A stretch of 64,000 nucleotides of DNA from positions 1 through 64,000 of the forward strand of contig JAAVAP010000026.1 in the NCBI GenBank assembly GCA_014804005.1, given 5' to 3'. Shown here piece after piece: positions 17,101 through 25,898 of this stretch (positions are counted from its first letter, which is position 1; each line of letters starts with the position of its first letter). The translations under genes were made by a program, and so were the position numbers. This DNA is from Treponema sp. (GTDB taxonomy: Bacteria; Spirochaetota; Spirochaetia; Treponematales; Treponemataceae). The notes beneath the pieces are model-generated. The model was not told the DNA's origin, did no database searches, and was given only the letters and a program-made list of their open reading frames with translations.

Positions 17101-17145
17101 GCCTCGACGCTAGCGCAGGAAAGCGTGTGCGGATAGTGTCGAGGA
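17101..17145. repeat. Inverted repeat downstream of the cystine-type transporter
   Basis: CCTCGAC at 17101 pairs with GTCGAGG near 17138, with further GC-rich pairing inside. There is no following T run, so it is a weak terminator candidate or a remnant of a dispersed element. The rest of 17081-17251 holds nothing recognisable. Confidence 0.35.
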
Positions 17146-17251
17146 GGGCGGGAAATCGGGGCGGGGGAGAAACGGAAAGTTTTTCTTCCGACTAGCGAGG
17201 TTTTGTGTAAAAGTCTGCGTTGCACCGCCCACATAGATGTAGATGATTTAT

Positions 17252-19378
17252 CTATTCCGCAATTATGGTGAACCATTTTATTTTCAACTCAGATTCTGAT
17301 ACAATGGCGATTTTCAACACTCCATCATAAGAATAATCTAGCAATTTAATCTCTGACGAATATGCATTGTTCGTTATATTGATCATATCATTGAGTGAAG
17401 TAAGTTGCGGACCAATGTAAACTTTTGCTTTTGGATTATTCAATACAGGCTTCAAACTAAATGTATATTTTTTAGTATAATAAATTCCAGATAATAAAGA
17501 AGTCGCTATATCCAATTCTGAACTAGAAGTTGCTTTCAAGTAAAACTTAGAAAAAGATGTGTCGTCATAATTAGCTTTTGTTGCAAATTTGAAGGTATAC
17601 GTATTTTCCTGTGACTCATCCTCCGAAACAATTCTCATATTATAAATTCTTCCGTCAGAAAGACTGAAAGATTTTGAAGATGTTTCCAAAAGAATTTCGT
17701 CAAAATAAACAGACGCATAATTTGAACAACGGACATCGCTTCTCTGAATAGAAAACGTATCATAGCTGGAATCAAACGTAACTACATAGCTTTTTTCGTT
17801 CGGAGAAATTATGGGCGAAACAGTTCCTCCCAAATCATAAATATTTGAAAGAGTTGCTTCTGTTCCAAACTCGCGGCTGGTAAATGACACAGTAAATGTA
17901 AATTTAGGCGTTTCGCAATTTGTTGTCAGAACGATTGAGTCTGAAAAAGTTCCTACGATTCCATCAGGATTGAAAGAAATCGTAAAGATTCCATTGCTGC
18001 GAGGAGCAATAACAATATTTGCGTCCGAAACGGAAATATTGCTTCCTGCCGATCCTGTATGGACTGATAAGCGCAAGTCAACTTCTGAACTGGTGTTCAC
18101 GACCTGAAAACTCCATGATGCTGTATTATCTTTTCTAACATTTCCACTATACGATACGGTAGAATTCTCTCGCACAATGTTGCTATTTGTTGTGGAACTG
18201 GTGCTTTTGTAAATCGTAAAACTCGGGTACACTTTCAAGCCGGAGCCTTTTAAATAAATGTATGTATTTTCTTTTTCAGGATCATCCGATGTAATTTTCA
18301 GTATGGCAGATTCCTCTCCTTCTTGTGTGGGCGTGTATCTAATCATGCACTTTGACGAATTGCCCGCAGAAATTTCAGGAATCGGTTGGCTTACAATTTC
18401 AAAACAATCAGAAGCATTCGTCAAGGAAACAGAAGGCGAGCCTGTCAATGTCAGTTTTTTTGTTCCTGTGTTCAGCAAGAAAATTTCAATTGTTTTTGAT
18501 TTTTCCAACGTCACTTGTCCAAAATCTACCGTGCCTTCATTTCCAACCGTTTCTTCGTCATATTGGACAGACAATTCAGGAGCCGGCTCTGCTACCGTAT
18601 ATTTGACCGTAAATGTGTACGGAGACGTTTCATCATTTGATGCAATTGAAATATCAGAAGTGTAAGATCCAACGGCAGACGATGAACAAGAAATCTTGAA
18701 CGTGTCCAAGCCATTAGTCCGCAATGTTGAATTTTCAGGCTGAGACGATATTTCAATGCAGACATCAGAACTTGTTACGGGAGCATTTCCGATAAAACGG
18801 AGCAAATCTTTCCCACTGTTCGTCATGGAAAATTCAGCAGATTTTTTTGTATTTGTAACAATCTTTCCAAAGTCAATGACATCATTTTTTTCAACAACAC
18901 GCCCATCAAATGTAAGCGACAGCACTGCGTTTGAGGGAAACTGAATTTTATCCAGTGCTTTTTGATTGCTCACATTGTTCAACTGTACAACAACAGTATT
19001 GTTCGTAAACGTGAACGATGCCGCATCTCCATTGGATATATCCATCGTGGCAGCAGTATAACACCGCATTTTCTCGTCACTGCCTTTCGGATAAAATGAA
19101 AAGTAGATATACCCGAATCCTTCTGAAACAGATTCCTTTGCCGAAAACCCCGAAACGATTCCTGCCGAGGAGGAAATAGACGTGCCTTCCCATTTTACAT
19201 CATACAAAGTATAGGAAGAGGCATTTTTCACCGTCAATGTCGCGCCCAAATTTTCTTGTCCGCCAGATACATTGCCACCATCGTCCCCACCATCATCAAC
19301 CGAGCATGACAGGAGCGCAGTTATCATAAGTGCCGCAAGTATAAGCAAAAACAATTTCTTCATATCCATTCTTTTCAT
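17252..19378 (-). CDS. Large lipoprotein with HYDIN/CFA65-like Ig repeats and a cadherin-like domain
   Basis: A 708-residue predicted outer-surface or periplasmic lipoprotein. AGGAG precedes the ATG, and the signal peptide ends at LLSCS (Cys about residue 26), followed by a Gly/Asp-rich linker. Residues about 43-130 match the N-terminal beta domain of the two neighbouring lipoproteins. Residues about 165-510 contain three Ig-like repeats of the ASH/HYDIN ('choice-of-anchor D') kind, each with a VDFGxV or IDFGKI motif and an ITSDDPE-like end. Residues about 515-610 look like a cadherin-like beta-sandwich. Base composition is AT-richer than the surrounding metabolic genes. Function unknown; adhesion or envelope anchoring is a guess. 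Confidence 0.75.
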   Translation of the reverse strand: MKRMDMKKLFLLILAALMITALLSCSVDDGGDDGGNVSGGQENLGATLTVKNASSYTLYDVKWEGTSISSSAGIVSGFSAKESVSEGFGYIYFSFYPKGSDEKMRCYTAATMDISNGDAASFTFTNNTVVVQLNNVSNQKALDKIQFPSNAVLSLTFDGRVVEKNDVIDFGKIVTNTKKSAEFSMTNSGKDLLRFIGNAPVTSSDVCIEISSQPENSTLRTNGLDTFKISCSSSAVGSYTSDISIASNDETSPYTFTVKYTVAEPAPELSVQYDEETVGNEGTVDFGQVTLEKSKTIEIFLLNTGTKKLTLTGSPSVSLTNASDCFEIVSQPIPEISAGNSSKCMIRYTPTQEGEESAILKITSDDPEKENTYIYLKGSGLKVYPSFTIYKSTSSTTNSNIVRENSTVSYSGNVRKDNTASWSFQVVNTSSEVDLRLSVHTGSAGSNISVSDANIVIAPRSNGIFTISFNPDGIVGTFSDSIVLTTNCETPKFTFTVSFTSREFGTEATLSNIYDLGGTVSPIISPNEKSYVVTFDSSYDTFSIQRSDVRCSNYASVYFDEILLETSSKSFSLSDGRIYNMRIVSEDESQENTYTFKFATKANYDDTSFSKFYLKATSSSELDIATSLLSGIYYTKKYTFSLKPVLNNPKAKVYIGPQLTSLNDMINITNNAYSSEIKLLDYSYDGVLKIAIVSESELKIKWFTIIAE

Positions 19379-19408
19379 TTTGTTCTCCTACTAGTACATA
19401 CAAAAAAA

Positions 19409-20119
19409 TCAATAGACGATATTCTGTTCGCCGGTTTTCATTACCGAAGAACCGTCGAAAGAAAAATTATATACATGACTGTACATAGCCTCAAACGACG
19501 GAATATCATAATCTTTGAAAACAGATTTCAGCTTGAAGTCTTCAAAAGCAATTCCCTTTGCAGATGCGGGGATTTCGTACACACCGATTTCACCGACACC
19601 AACAGGAAGAACGCCGTTTCCCGCCTGCTTGTAGCTCATAGAATTTTTTGTCAGCTCAAATGAATTTGACGATGCGTTGAGTATCGTAATGAAAGCCGTT
19701 TCATAGACCAGTTCCGAAGGCTGCGGAATCTGTAGCGTATACTTTTTTCCGGCTTCTACATTGACCGCAAGCTGCATATTCGGATCAATTCCATAGGCAT
19801 AAATTTCACCGCATGCAATGTTGAAGTCGTCTATAACTTTTGTCCTAAAGCCGATTGCAAATACAGAGCCGATTCCATAATTGTTGCTAGCGCGAACAGA
19901 AACAGACTTTGATTCTCCCGCTGCAAGTTCCGTCACCACTGCCCCAGAAAATGCATCCGCATGAATGCTTACAGCATAACTTGATTCATTGAAGAAAGAA
20001 ACAGTTCCATATTGGACTGTCGGTTTATCCTCAAAATCAGAACTGCCGCTGTCGGAGGAAGATTCAGCGCAACCAAACAACAAGCACAGTAGCAAAATAG
20101 CAAAAATTATTTTTTTCAT
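19409..20119 (-). CDS. Lipoprotein of unknown function, paralogous N-terminal domain
   Basis: A 236-residue lipoprotein. The ATG at 20119 starts a signal peptide ending LLFGCA (Cys about residue 17), followed by a Ser/Asp-rich tether. Residues about 35-115 (YGTVSFFNESSYAVSIHA, then ELAAGESKSVSVRASNNYG) line up with the N-terminal domains of the proteins encoded on both sides, including the pattern N-S-S followed by a charged 'kSV' turn. The C-terminal half is a second beta domain of the same type (FITILNASSNSFELTKNS). It lies 30 bases upstream of the large HYDIN-like lipoprotein gene, so they are probably co-transcribed. I do not recognise a family. Confidence 0.7.
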   Translation of the reverse strand: MKKIIFAILLLCLLFGCAESSSDSGSSDFEDKPTVQYGTVSFFNESSYAVSIHADAFSGAVVTELAAGESKSVSVRASNNYGIGSVFAIGFRTKVIDDFNIACGEIYAYGIDPNMQLAVNVEAGKKYTLQIPQPSELVYETAFITILNASSNSFELTKNSMSYKQAGNGVLPVGVGEIGVYEIPASAKGIAFEDFKLKSVFKDYDIPSFEAMYSHVYNFSFDGSSVMKTGEQNIVY

Positions 20120-20141
20120 ACAGTGTTCCAAAAAAATAAAG

Positions 20142-20176
20142 GATCGGGCTCCCAGCCATAGCCGAAAGCCCGAATC
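20142..20176 (-). terminator. Terminator or attenuator between two lipoprotein genes
   Basis: On the minus strand ATTCGGGCT...AGCCCGATCC forms a stem-loop followed by TTTATTTTTTT. It lies between the frameshifted lipoprotein gene and the next lipoprotein start, so it may reduce rather than stop transcription. Confidence 0.6.
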
Positions 20177-20185
20177 ATTGTAAAA

Positions 20186-21320
20186 CTAAAGTGATTCTAT
20201 TTCGTTTTCAATATCTCGCTTTGCGCCTTCAACAATGCTCGCCGTGTAGCTTGCAGGTTCATCAAGCGCGCCGTTTCCTGTATACTCCAAAGTGATTGTG
20301 TAGTCATATCCATTTTTGATGACAGGTGAGTTTCCGTCCTGCTTGACAGGAATCTGTACCGTTCCGCCATACAACGTGAGGACGAGATTTTTGTTTTGTC
20401 CTTCATTAGTTGAAGAGACTTCATATGTTGCCATTTCACCGGAATTAAGGGAGTCGTAACCATTCTGCGCTTTCAGATAGCCGGAAGCAATCTGAACACG
20501 ACTACTCTGATTTGGAACATTGTTTGTAACCGTCACAAAAGCAACAGGATATGTAATTGCCTTTGCAATCTGATCCCATGTTACCGACGGATCATTCGGC
20601 AAAATGCGTGTTTGCACAGAACTGTCAGTCACTGGACGTGGACCAATGCTTACGGTTTCCACCAACTTCGTTGACTTTACTGTAGTGACAGTTTGCGTTG
20701 TTTTGCTGTAAATATACAGGATAAATCGTCAAATCATCAGATGAATTGCTATATATAGCATAATTGGTCGCAAGTGCAGGAAGGTATCCGATTTTTTCGC
20801 CATCAGGACTGTCCTTTCTCAATTCCATGCCAATTCGTCCTTTGTTTGTCAATTTATAATAATAGTCTCCTGAATATGAAGGACTGATTTCTGCGCGGAA
20901 TTTTTTTCCGTTTCCATATGTCGCCATGGCAGAATACTCAATCTTTGCCGCTGAAAGATCCTGCTGATTCTTCTCATACTCGTCTTTTGAAATACCGCGA
21001 AGAATCATATAGCCGCCGACATCAAAATCATCCACATCATCTGAAATGTCAAATGTCCGGGAACTGGTAGCACGCACACCACCAAGTATGTTGCTTACAG
21101 AAGGTGTCTGTCCCTGAAACAAAATCATGTCTTTGTTAGTGTTGTTAAGCACCGTGAGCGTTCCCGAAGATTCATTGCTCCAGCTGATACTAGCAGAAGA
21201 ATTTTCCCCGCCATTTTCATCATCCCCGCTACTGCCGTTGTCGCATCCGGCGAAGATGCCGAAAGAAAGTGCCGCTCCTGCAATCAAGGCAAGCGCGATG
21301 TTCCGTTTGATAAGTTTCAT
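20186..21320 (-). pseudogene. Frameshifted lipoprotein gene of the same family
   Basis: AAAGGAG precedes the ATG at 21320. The first frame runs to about 20630 and encodes a signal peptide ending IFAGCDN (Cys about residue 25) and a beta domain (TLTVLNNTNKDMILFQG, then ISKDEYEKNQQDLSAAK). The natural continuation, ending at 20186, is in another frame that opens upstream of 20700 (frame reads IYSKTTQTVTTVKSTK before VETVSIG). The switch lies near 20700-20715, in TATATTTACAG, and loss of one TA unit or gain of one base would explain it. The joined product would be about 377 residues. Whether this is a true mutation, phase variation or a sequencing error cannot be told. Confidence 0.65.
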
Positions 21321-21600
21321 AGATAACTCCTTTTGAAGCAAAATGCTTCGCATTTTATTTTGCCCTTGTGAATCGGGCTTTTTATTTTAAGAAAAGCATG
21401 CAACGCATGTTTTCACTTAAACTGTTTTTGTGGTAATTTGCCGCTCATGTCAAATGTTAGTGAAGCGACATTCCGCTTCCTTATGAACGATTTCGTTTTT
21501 CAGTCCGTTTCGTCATCCTATTCTCTCATAGCATTGTTTTTCCGTATATTTATTTGCTATAAGCAGATAAATATTTGCATTATAATGTGCTTTAGGCGTA
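21321..21600. other. Intergenic region with small hairpins
   Basis: Between the frameshifted lipoprotein and the XRE gene I see a short stem (AAAATGC-GAA-GCATTTT, about 21338-21354) in the lipoprotein leader and a second hairpin (GAAAAGCATGC/GCATGTTTTC, about 21391-21415). No gene is visible. A TATAAT at about 21582 may serve a plus-strand transcript. Confidence 0.4.
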
Positions 21601-21630
21601 TTGTCAAGTAATTTTATATGCCGATAGCAT
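21601..21630 (+). promoter_or_regulatory. Promoter of the XRE regulator gene, near-leaderless
   Basis: TTGTCA (21601-21606), 18-base spacer, TAGCAT (21625-21630), eight bases before the ATG at 21639. No Shine-Dalgarno. The dyad TATGC-CGATA-GCATA (21617-21631) overlaps the -10 and may be an operator. Confidence 0.45.
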
Positions 21631-21638
21631 ATTTTTAT

Positions 21639-21938
21639 ATGGATTTACGGACTGTTTTCATCACGAACATGAAACGTTGTCGCAAAGAAAGGAAAATGTC
21701 ACAAATGCGCCTTGCGGAATTGTGTGAGACTTCGACGAGTTACATAGGCGAAATCGAAATCGCAAAAAAATTTCCTTCTGTTGAAATGATTGAAAAAATT
21801 GCACTCGCTCTCGGCATCCGTCCTTTCCGGCTATTTCAGGATGAAGCCGACTTTGCGCCTGCCGACGACATTGAAAAAAAGCGTGCGCTAGTGGAGAGAA
21901 TTCAGAAGTCCGTAGAAGAAATCATCATGGGAAAATGA
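21639..21938 (+). CDS. XRE-family helix-turn-helix regulator
   Basis: A 99-residue protein with a lambda-repressor-like helix-turn-helix at residues about 6-65: NMKRCRKERKMSQMRLAELC, then STSYIGEIEIAKKFPSVEMI and ALALGIRPFRLF. A short acidic-to-helical tail follows. I favour the ATG at 21639 because MDLRTVF is the usual beginning of this spirochaete regulator type; an ATG at 21618 would add seven residues that overlap the promoter. It sits alone between lipoprotein genes and a MATE exporter, and its target is unknown. A dyad overlapping its own -10 box suggests autorepression. Confidence 0.8.
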   Translation: MDLRTVFITNMKRCRKERKMSQMRLAELCETSTSYIGEIEIAKKFPSVEMIEKIALALGIRPFRLFQDEADFAPADDIEKKRALVERIQKSVEEIIMGK

Positions 21939-22029
21939 GCGATTCTAATATCAGATTCGTAAACGGCTTGAAAATATTGCGAGAAAATGTTTTTTTTGTG
22001 AAATCCTAAAAGTGGTTCTCTCTTTTTTG

Positions 22030-23412
22030 CTATTTAAAATCGCGCGTGATGTTCTTAAGCCATTTTCCGCTTTTGTAGTGCGTCACTGGGGCAACCATTT
22101 TTAGCCACTCGTCGATGTAAAGAACGAAGTAGACTGCGACTGGCGGCAAGCGCAAAACGAAAGCCGCCACAAGCCCCGCTGGAATTGAAATGCACCACAT
22201 CATTATTGTGTCCAAGACGAATCCGAATTTCGCGTCGCCGCCCGCGCGGAAAATGCCCGCGATCAAAACCGTGTTTATCGACGCGCCCAGCACCGAAAGG
22301 CAATTTATGTATAAAAGCGGATTTAGCATTTCCTTTGCTGCTGGCTCTAATTTCGCCATCTTGAAAAGCAGCGGTCGGCAAATCAGCAAAAGCACGACTC
22401 CCGCCACTCCCGAAAGAATCGTGATGCGAACGAGGCGCGAGGCGTTCCGTTTTGCCACGTCGTATTCTTCCGCGCCGATTTCTTTTCCAATCACAATCGC
22501 GCCGCCGTATGCAAGGCCAAAGCATGCGATCGTCGCCAAATTGCGGAGCGTGTTCACGAGCGAATTCGCCGCCACCAAATCCGCGCTCAAATGTCCCATA
22601 ATCACGGCGTAAGTCGCCCAGCCCGCGCCCCAAACGGCTTCGTTTCCGATTGCGGGAAGCGAATATTTTATGAAATCCTTGAAAAGAATTTTGTTCTTTC
22701 TGAAAAGGCACGCAAGTCCGAGGCTCGGCGTTTTTATGCGCGAAGCAACTGCAATGCAAAGCGCGACTTCGATGATTCGCGCGATTGTCGTTGCGAACGC
22801 GACTCCGCGAATGCCCAATTTTGGCGCGCCGAAAATTCCGAAGATGAAAACTGCGTTTCCAAAAATGTTGAGCAAAAGAGCCGCCGTCGTTATTATCGTG
22901 ACGGTTTTCACGCGCTCGATGCTTTTCAGCGTTGCCTGATAAATCGATGAAACGGAAAGGCACAAATACGAAAGGCTCACTATGCGCAAATATTTCGCGC
23001 CTTCGCAAATCAGTTCCGAATCGTTCGTGAAAATCCGCATCAAAAATTCTGGAAAAAATCCCGAAAGCAGCGAAAAAATTATTCCGACGACAGCAGAAAG
23101 TTTCGCGCCGATTCCGAAAATCGTTTCGATTGAATGCGCGTCGTTTTTTCCCCAATATTGCGCGGCGAGCATTATCACGCCCGAAGAAAGCCCCGCGTAA
23201 AAAAGAACTGAAACGAATTGAATGTAATTCGCGAGCGACGCGGCGGCGATCGCCGTCTGCCCGATGAATCCGAGCATGACCACATCGGCCGCGCTCACTG
23301 CGGTGATGAGCAAGTTTTGCACCATCATCGGCGTTACAACGGCGAAAAGCTGCCTGCCGAATTCCTTGCGCTCGAGCTTTAGATTTTCTTGGGAAATTGG
23401 ACTTTCGTTCAT
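22030..23412 (-). CDS. MATE-family exporter (second copy)
   Basis: A 460-residue twelve-helix MATE transporter, distinct in sequence from the exporter at 8088. The N-terminal hallmark is AVVTPMMVQNLLITAVSAADVVMLG (seen in two blocks around residues 23-47) and the second-half equivalent is YSLPAIGNEAVWGAGWATYAV (about 250-270). The ATG at 23412 is chosen because a near-perfect promoter ends seven bases upstream; an extension to 23475 would run into the promoter. No ribosome-binding site is present, so a leaderless message is predicted. Substrate unknown. The convergent XRE gene is 91 bases away. Confidence 0.9.
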   Translation of the reverse strand: MNESPISQENLKLERKEFGRQLFAVVTPMMVQNLLITAVSAADVVMLGFIGQTAIAAASLANYIQFVSVLFYAGLSSGVIMLAAQYWGKNDAHSIETIFGIGAKLSAVVGIIFSLLSGFFPEFLMRIFTNDSELICEGAKYLRIVSLSYLCLSVSSIYQATLKSIERVKTVTIITTAALLLNIFGNAVFIFGIFGAPKLGIRGVAFATTIARIIEVALCIAVASRIKTPSLGLACLFRKNKILFKDFIKYSLPAIGNEAVWGAGWATYAVIMGHLSADLVAANSLVNTLRNLATIACFGLAYGGAIVIGKEIGAEEYDVAKRNASRLVRITILSGVAGVVLLLICRPLLFKMAKLEPAAKEMLNPLLYINCLSVLGASINTVLIAGIFRAGGDAKFGFVLDTIMMWCISIPAGLVAAFVLRLPPVAVYFVLYIDEWLKMVAPVTHYKSGKWLKNITRDFK

Positions 23413-23419
23413 GAGTGCA

Positions 23420-23448
23420 ATATTATTGAAATGCGTTTGAAAAGTCAA
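23420..23448 (-). promoter_or_regulatory. Promoter of the second MATE gene, near-leaderless
   Basis: On the minus strand TTGACT (23448-23443), exactly 17 bases, TAATAT (23425-23420), then seven bases to the ATG at 23412. Confidence 0.65.
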
Positions 23449-23463
23449 GCCAGAGGTTTTTTG

Positions 23464-23702
23464 CGAGTTTTTCACAGAAAAACAAGTGAAAAACTCGTTA
23501 GCAAATCGAAGATTTGCGTTTCAATCCAGAGGTTTTTTGCGAGTTTTTTGAAGCCCCTACGGAAGCGAAAATCGCAAGCCTCACGGCTTGCTTACGAGTT
23601 TTACTTTGTAAAACTCGCGAAAATTTTAATTTCAAATAAAATGCTGCGAGTTTTTTGCTCGTATAGCGAGCAAAAAACTCGGTAAGCAGCGCACCGCGCT
23701 GC
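23464..23702. repeat. Cluster of three paired stem-loop repeats
   Basis: Three units of a dispersed family. Unit 1: 12-bp stem CGAGTTTTTCAC/GTGAAAAACTCG (23464-23497) then GCAAATC/GATTTGC (23501-23517). Unit 2, in reversed order: GCAAGCC/GGCTTGC (23574-23591) then CGAGTTTTAC/GTAAAACTCG (23595-23617). Unit 3: a 15-bp stem CGAGTTTTTTGCTCG (23647-23681) then GCAGCGC/GCGCTGC (23686-23702). Related units occur near 25669, 30058, 34099 and 37164. The cluster is also flanked by two sequences (GAAGCCCC...ACGGAAGCG and CTAGCTCCAGCGG) that occur joined at 47974-48025. Confidence 0.8.
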
Positions 23703-23779
23703 GACCTAGCTCCAGCGGGAGTGAAGTTTTCTGTTCCTCAATGACAATTTGCGTTGCGCGATTTTTTCTATTGTAAAAC

Positions 23780-23808
23780 TTGAAACTTTTGCGCAAAATT
23801 GCTAGAAT
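23780..23808 (+). promoter_or_regulatory. Promoter of gatC, leaderless configuration
   Basis: TTGAAA (23780-23785), 17-base spacer with extended TGC, TAGAAT (23803-23808). Six bases separate it from the ATG at 23815; no Shine-Dalgarno. Confidence 0.7.
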
Positions 23809-23814
23809 GTTTTT

Positions 23815-24117
23815 ATGGAAAAAACTATTGACGAAGATACGCTCGAAAAACTTTTGTATCTTTCGCGGCTTTCTCCGGAAAGCATGGATTTGCCGACGCT
23901 GAAAAAGCAGATTGGCGAAATCGTTTCATATTTTGAGATTCTTTCGAAGTTCGACGACAGCGAAAATCCCTACGACGCTTATCCTTCCACGCAAAGCGAA
24001 AAATTGCGCGCGGACGAAATTGTCGCGGGTCTTGACATTCCCGACGTGAAAAAAGTTTCGCCGAATTTTATGGACGGATATTTCCAAGTGCCAAAAGTGC
24101 TGGGCGAAGGGGCGTGA
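23815..24117 (+). CDS. gatC: Asp-tRNA(Asn)/Glu-tRNA(Gln) amidotransferase subunit C
   Basis: A 100-residue subunit that helps assemble the GatCAB transamidosome, which converts mischarged Glu-tRNA(Gln) or Asp-tRNA(Asn) to the amidated form. The family pattern is present: LEKLLYLSRLSPES at the N-terminus, the central EIVSYFEILSKFD helix, and the C-terminal RADEI...PNFMDGYFQVPKVL. gatA follows after 72 bases, separated by a hairpin with a T run; gatB is not in the window. The gene starts leaderless from a near-consensus promoter. Confidence 0.9.
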   Translation: MEKTIDEDTLEKLLYLSRLSPESMDLPTLKKQIGEIVSYFEILSKFDDSENPYDAYPSTQSEKLRADEIVAGLDIPDVKKVSPNFMDGYFQVPKVLGEGA

Positions 24118-24144
24118 GAAAAATCGCTGGCGATTTTTTTCTCA
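24116..24144 (+). terminator. Terminator-like hairpin between gatC and gatA
   Basis: GAGAAAAATCG-CTGG-CGATTTTTTTCTC, a perfect stem with a T run. It begins at the gatC stop codon and may attenuate transcription into gatA. Confidence 0.65.
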
Positions 24145-24189
24145 GTTAAAAGTTATTTATATAGAGAATAGTTAAATTCAGGGAAAAAT

Positions 24190-25677
24190 ATGAACATTAG
24201 CGAAACAATTTTAAAATTGAAATCAGGCGAAATTACGAGCGAAGCACTCGTGAAGAAATCAATAGAAACTTTCGAGGCGGACAAAAATTCCGCGCTTCCG
24301 CTGAACGCTTTTTTGGAAATGTACGACGACGCTATTTCGCTCGCGCAGGCGGCGGACGTGGAAATTTCTGCGGCGCGGAACGAAGGCTCGCTTGACGCGC
24401 TTTTCCAAAAAAAGCCGCTTTTGGGACTTCCGTTCGCCAACAAGGACAATATTTCCGTTCGCGGAAAACGCCTCACTTGCGCTTCGAAAATCCTCGAAGG
24501 CTACGTCGCGCCTTATGATGCCACGGTGATTTCGCGGCTCAAGGCTTCGGGCGCGATTCCGCTTGGTCGATGCAATCAGGATGAATTCGCGATGGGAAGT
24601 TCCACGGAATATTCGGTTTACGGACCTACGCGAAATCCGATAAACCGCGAATATGTTTCGGGCGGCTCTTCGGGCGGAAGCACGGCGGCGGTGGCGGCGA
24701 ATCAGGCGATTTTCGCTTTGGGCACGGAAACTGGAGGCTCGGTTCGCTTGCCCGCGAGTTATTGCGGCGTTTACGGCCTCAAGCCCACTTACGGCGTTTT
24801 GAGCAGATGGGGCGTGGTGGCTTACGGCTCTTCGCTTGACCAGGTGGGAATCATCGCGCACGCTCCGAAGGATGTGGCGGCGGTTTTGGCTGCGACTTGC
24901 GGCGCGGATTTTTACGACGATACGAGCGCGGATTTGCCCGAATCGGATTCGCTTTTGGATTTGAAGCCGCTTTCCGCGCAGGAATTTTCCGAAATGAAAA
25001 TTGCGATTCCAAAGCAGTTTTTGGAAAGCAAAGGACTTTCTCCCGATGTGGGCGCGGTTTTCGCCGAAACCCGAAAATGGTTCGAGCAAAAAGGCGCGAA
25101 AATCGAAGTGGTAGACATGTCCATTTTGGACGCGGCGATCGCTTCCTACTATGTAATTGCTTTGAGCGAGGCGGCATCGAATTTGAGCCGCTTCGACGGA
25201 ATCCGCTACGGCCACCGCGTGGACAATGGAAAAGGCTACGACGAGCTTTATGTGGAAACTCGCTCGGAAGGATTCGGCCCGGAAGTGAAGCGTCGAATCA
25301 TCGTGGGAAACTATGTTCTGTCCGAGCAATTTTCCGGCGACACTTACAAAAAAGGAATGACGGTTCGCGCCCGAATCCAGCGCGAAATGTCCGAACTTTT
25401 CAAAAATTATGATTTGGTCTTGTGCCCGACATGCCCGACGCCGGCGTTCAAGCTCGGGCAAAAAGTGGACAATCCGCTTGAAATGTATTTGAGCGACCTT
25501 TTCACGACCTTCGTAAACCTCGCGCGAATCCCGAGCCTTTCAGTTCCGGCAGGAATTTCTGCGGACGGAATGCCGATTGGAATCCAGTTTGTCGGCGCGA
25601 TGTTCGGCGAAGTGAAAATCTTGCGTGCGGCGCAATCATGGGAATCCGAGCACGAAGGCTGCGGAACGCGAGTTTAG
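24190..25677 (+). CDS. gatA: Asp-tRNA(Asn)/Glu-tRNA(Gln) amidotransferase subunit A
   Basis: A 495-residue amidase-signature enzyme that supplies ammonia by hydrolysing glutamine for the GatCAB complex. The catalytic triad is readable: Lys85 in FANKDN, the cis-Ser in GGSSGGS (residues 158-164) and the nucleophile Ser184 in ETGGSVRLPA, where the usual Gln after Arg is Leu. AGGGA precedes the ATG. The C-terminal block SLSVPAGISADGMPIGIQFV fits the family. Its last codons overlap a stem-loop repeat that starts before the stop codon. Confidence 0.95.
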   Translation: MNISETILKLKSGEITSEALVKKSIETFEADKNSALPLNAFLEMYDDAISLAQAADVEISAARNEGSLDALFQKKPLLGLPFANKDNISVRGKRLTCASKILEGYVAPYDATVISRLKASGAIPLGRCNQDEFAMGSSTEYSVYGPTRNPINREYVSGGSSGGSTAAVAANQAIFALGTETGGSVRLPASYCGVYGLKPTYGVLSRWGVVAYGSSLDQVGIIAHAPKDVAAVLAATCGADFYDDTSADLPESDSLLDLKPLSAQEFSEMKIAIPKQFLESKGLSPDVGAVFAETRKWFEQKGAKIEVVDMSILDAAIASYYVIALSEAASNLSRFDGIRYGHRVDNGKGYDELYVETRSEGFGPEVKRRIIVGNYVLSEQFSGDTYKKGMTVRARIQREMSELFKNYDLVLCPTCPTPAFKLGQKVDNPLEMYLSDLFTTFVNLARIPSLSVPAGISADGMPIGIQFVGAMFGEVKILRAAQSWESEHEGCGTRV

Positions 25678-25713
25678 CGAGAGAAAACTCGCGCGAAGGG
25701 CAAAGGTTCGCGC
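25669..25713. repeat. Paired stem-loop repeat overlapping the gatA stop
   Basis: CGAGTTT...AAAACTCG (25669-25691) followed by GCGCGAA/TTCGCGC (25691-25713). The first arm contains the gatA stop codon. Confidence 0.65.
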
Positions 25714-25785
25714 GCCCATTTCGGATTGAGCGCGGATTTTCCCGAAGTCGAAAAATTACTAAAAGCAAATTTTTCGAATGTGGCA

Positions 25786-25814
25786 TTGACAAAATCCGAA
25801 AATTTGTCTAGAAT
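25786..25814 (+). promoter_or_regulatory. Promoter of the first FN3 lipoprotein gene
   Basis: TTGACA (25786-25791), exactly 17 bases, TAGAAT (25809-25814). The predicted leader of about 75 bases contains a stem (AAATTGG...CCAATTT, about 25830-25857) and ends in a G8 tract. Confidence 0.8.
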
Positions 25815-25885
25815 TAGAGGAGCACTCGAAATTGGTGATGTGGGATTCGCCAATTTTAGGAGTTTTTAGTTCGTCTTTTATACAT

Positions 25886-25893
25886 GGGGGGGG
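25886..25893 (+). repeat. G8 homopolymer at the ribosome-binding position
   Basis: Eight consecutive G residues end five bases before the ATG at 25899 and take the place of a Shine-Dalgarno. An ATG at 25884 lies immediately before the tract in the same frame. Length change by slippage would alter spacing or the frame of the upstream ATG. Confidence 0.8.
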
Positions 25894-25898
25894 TAATT

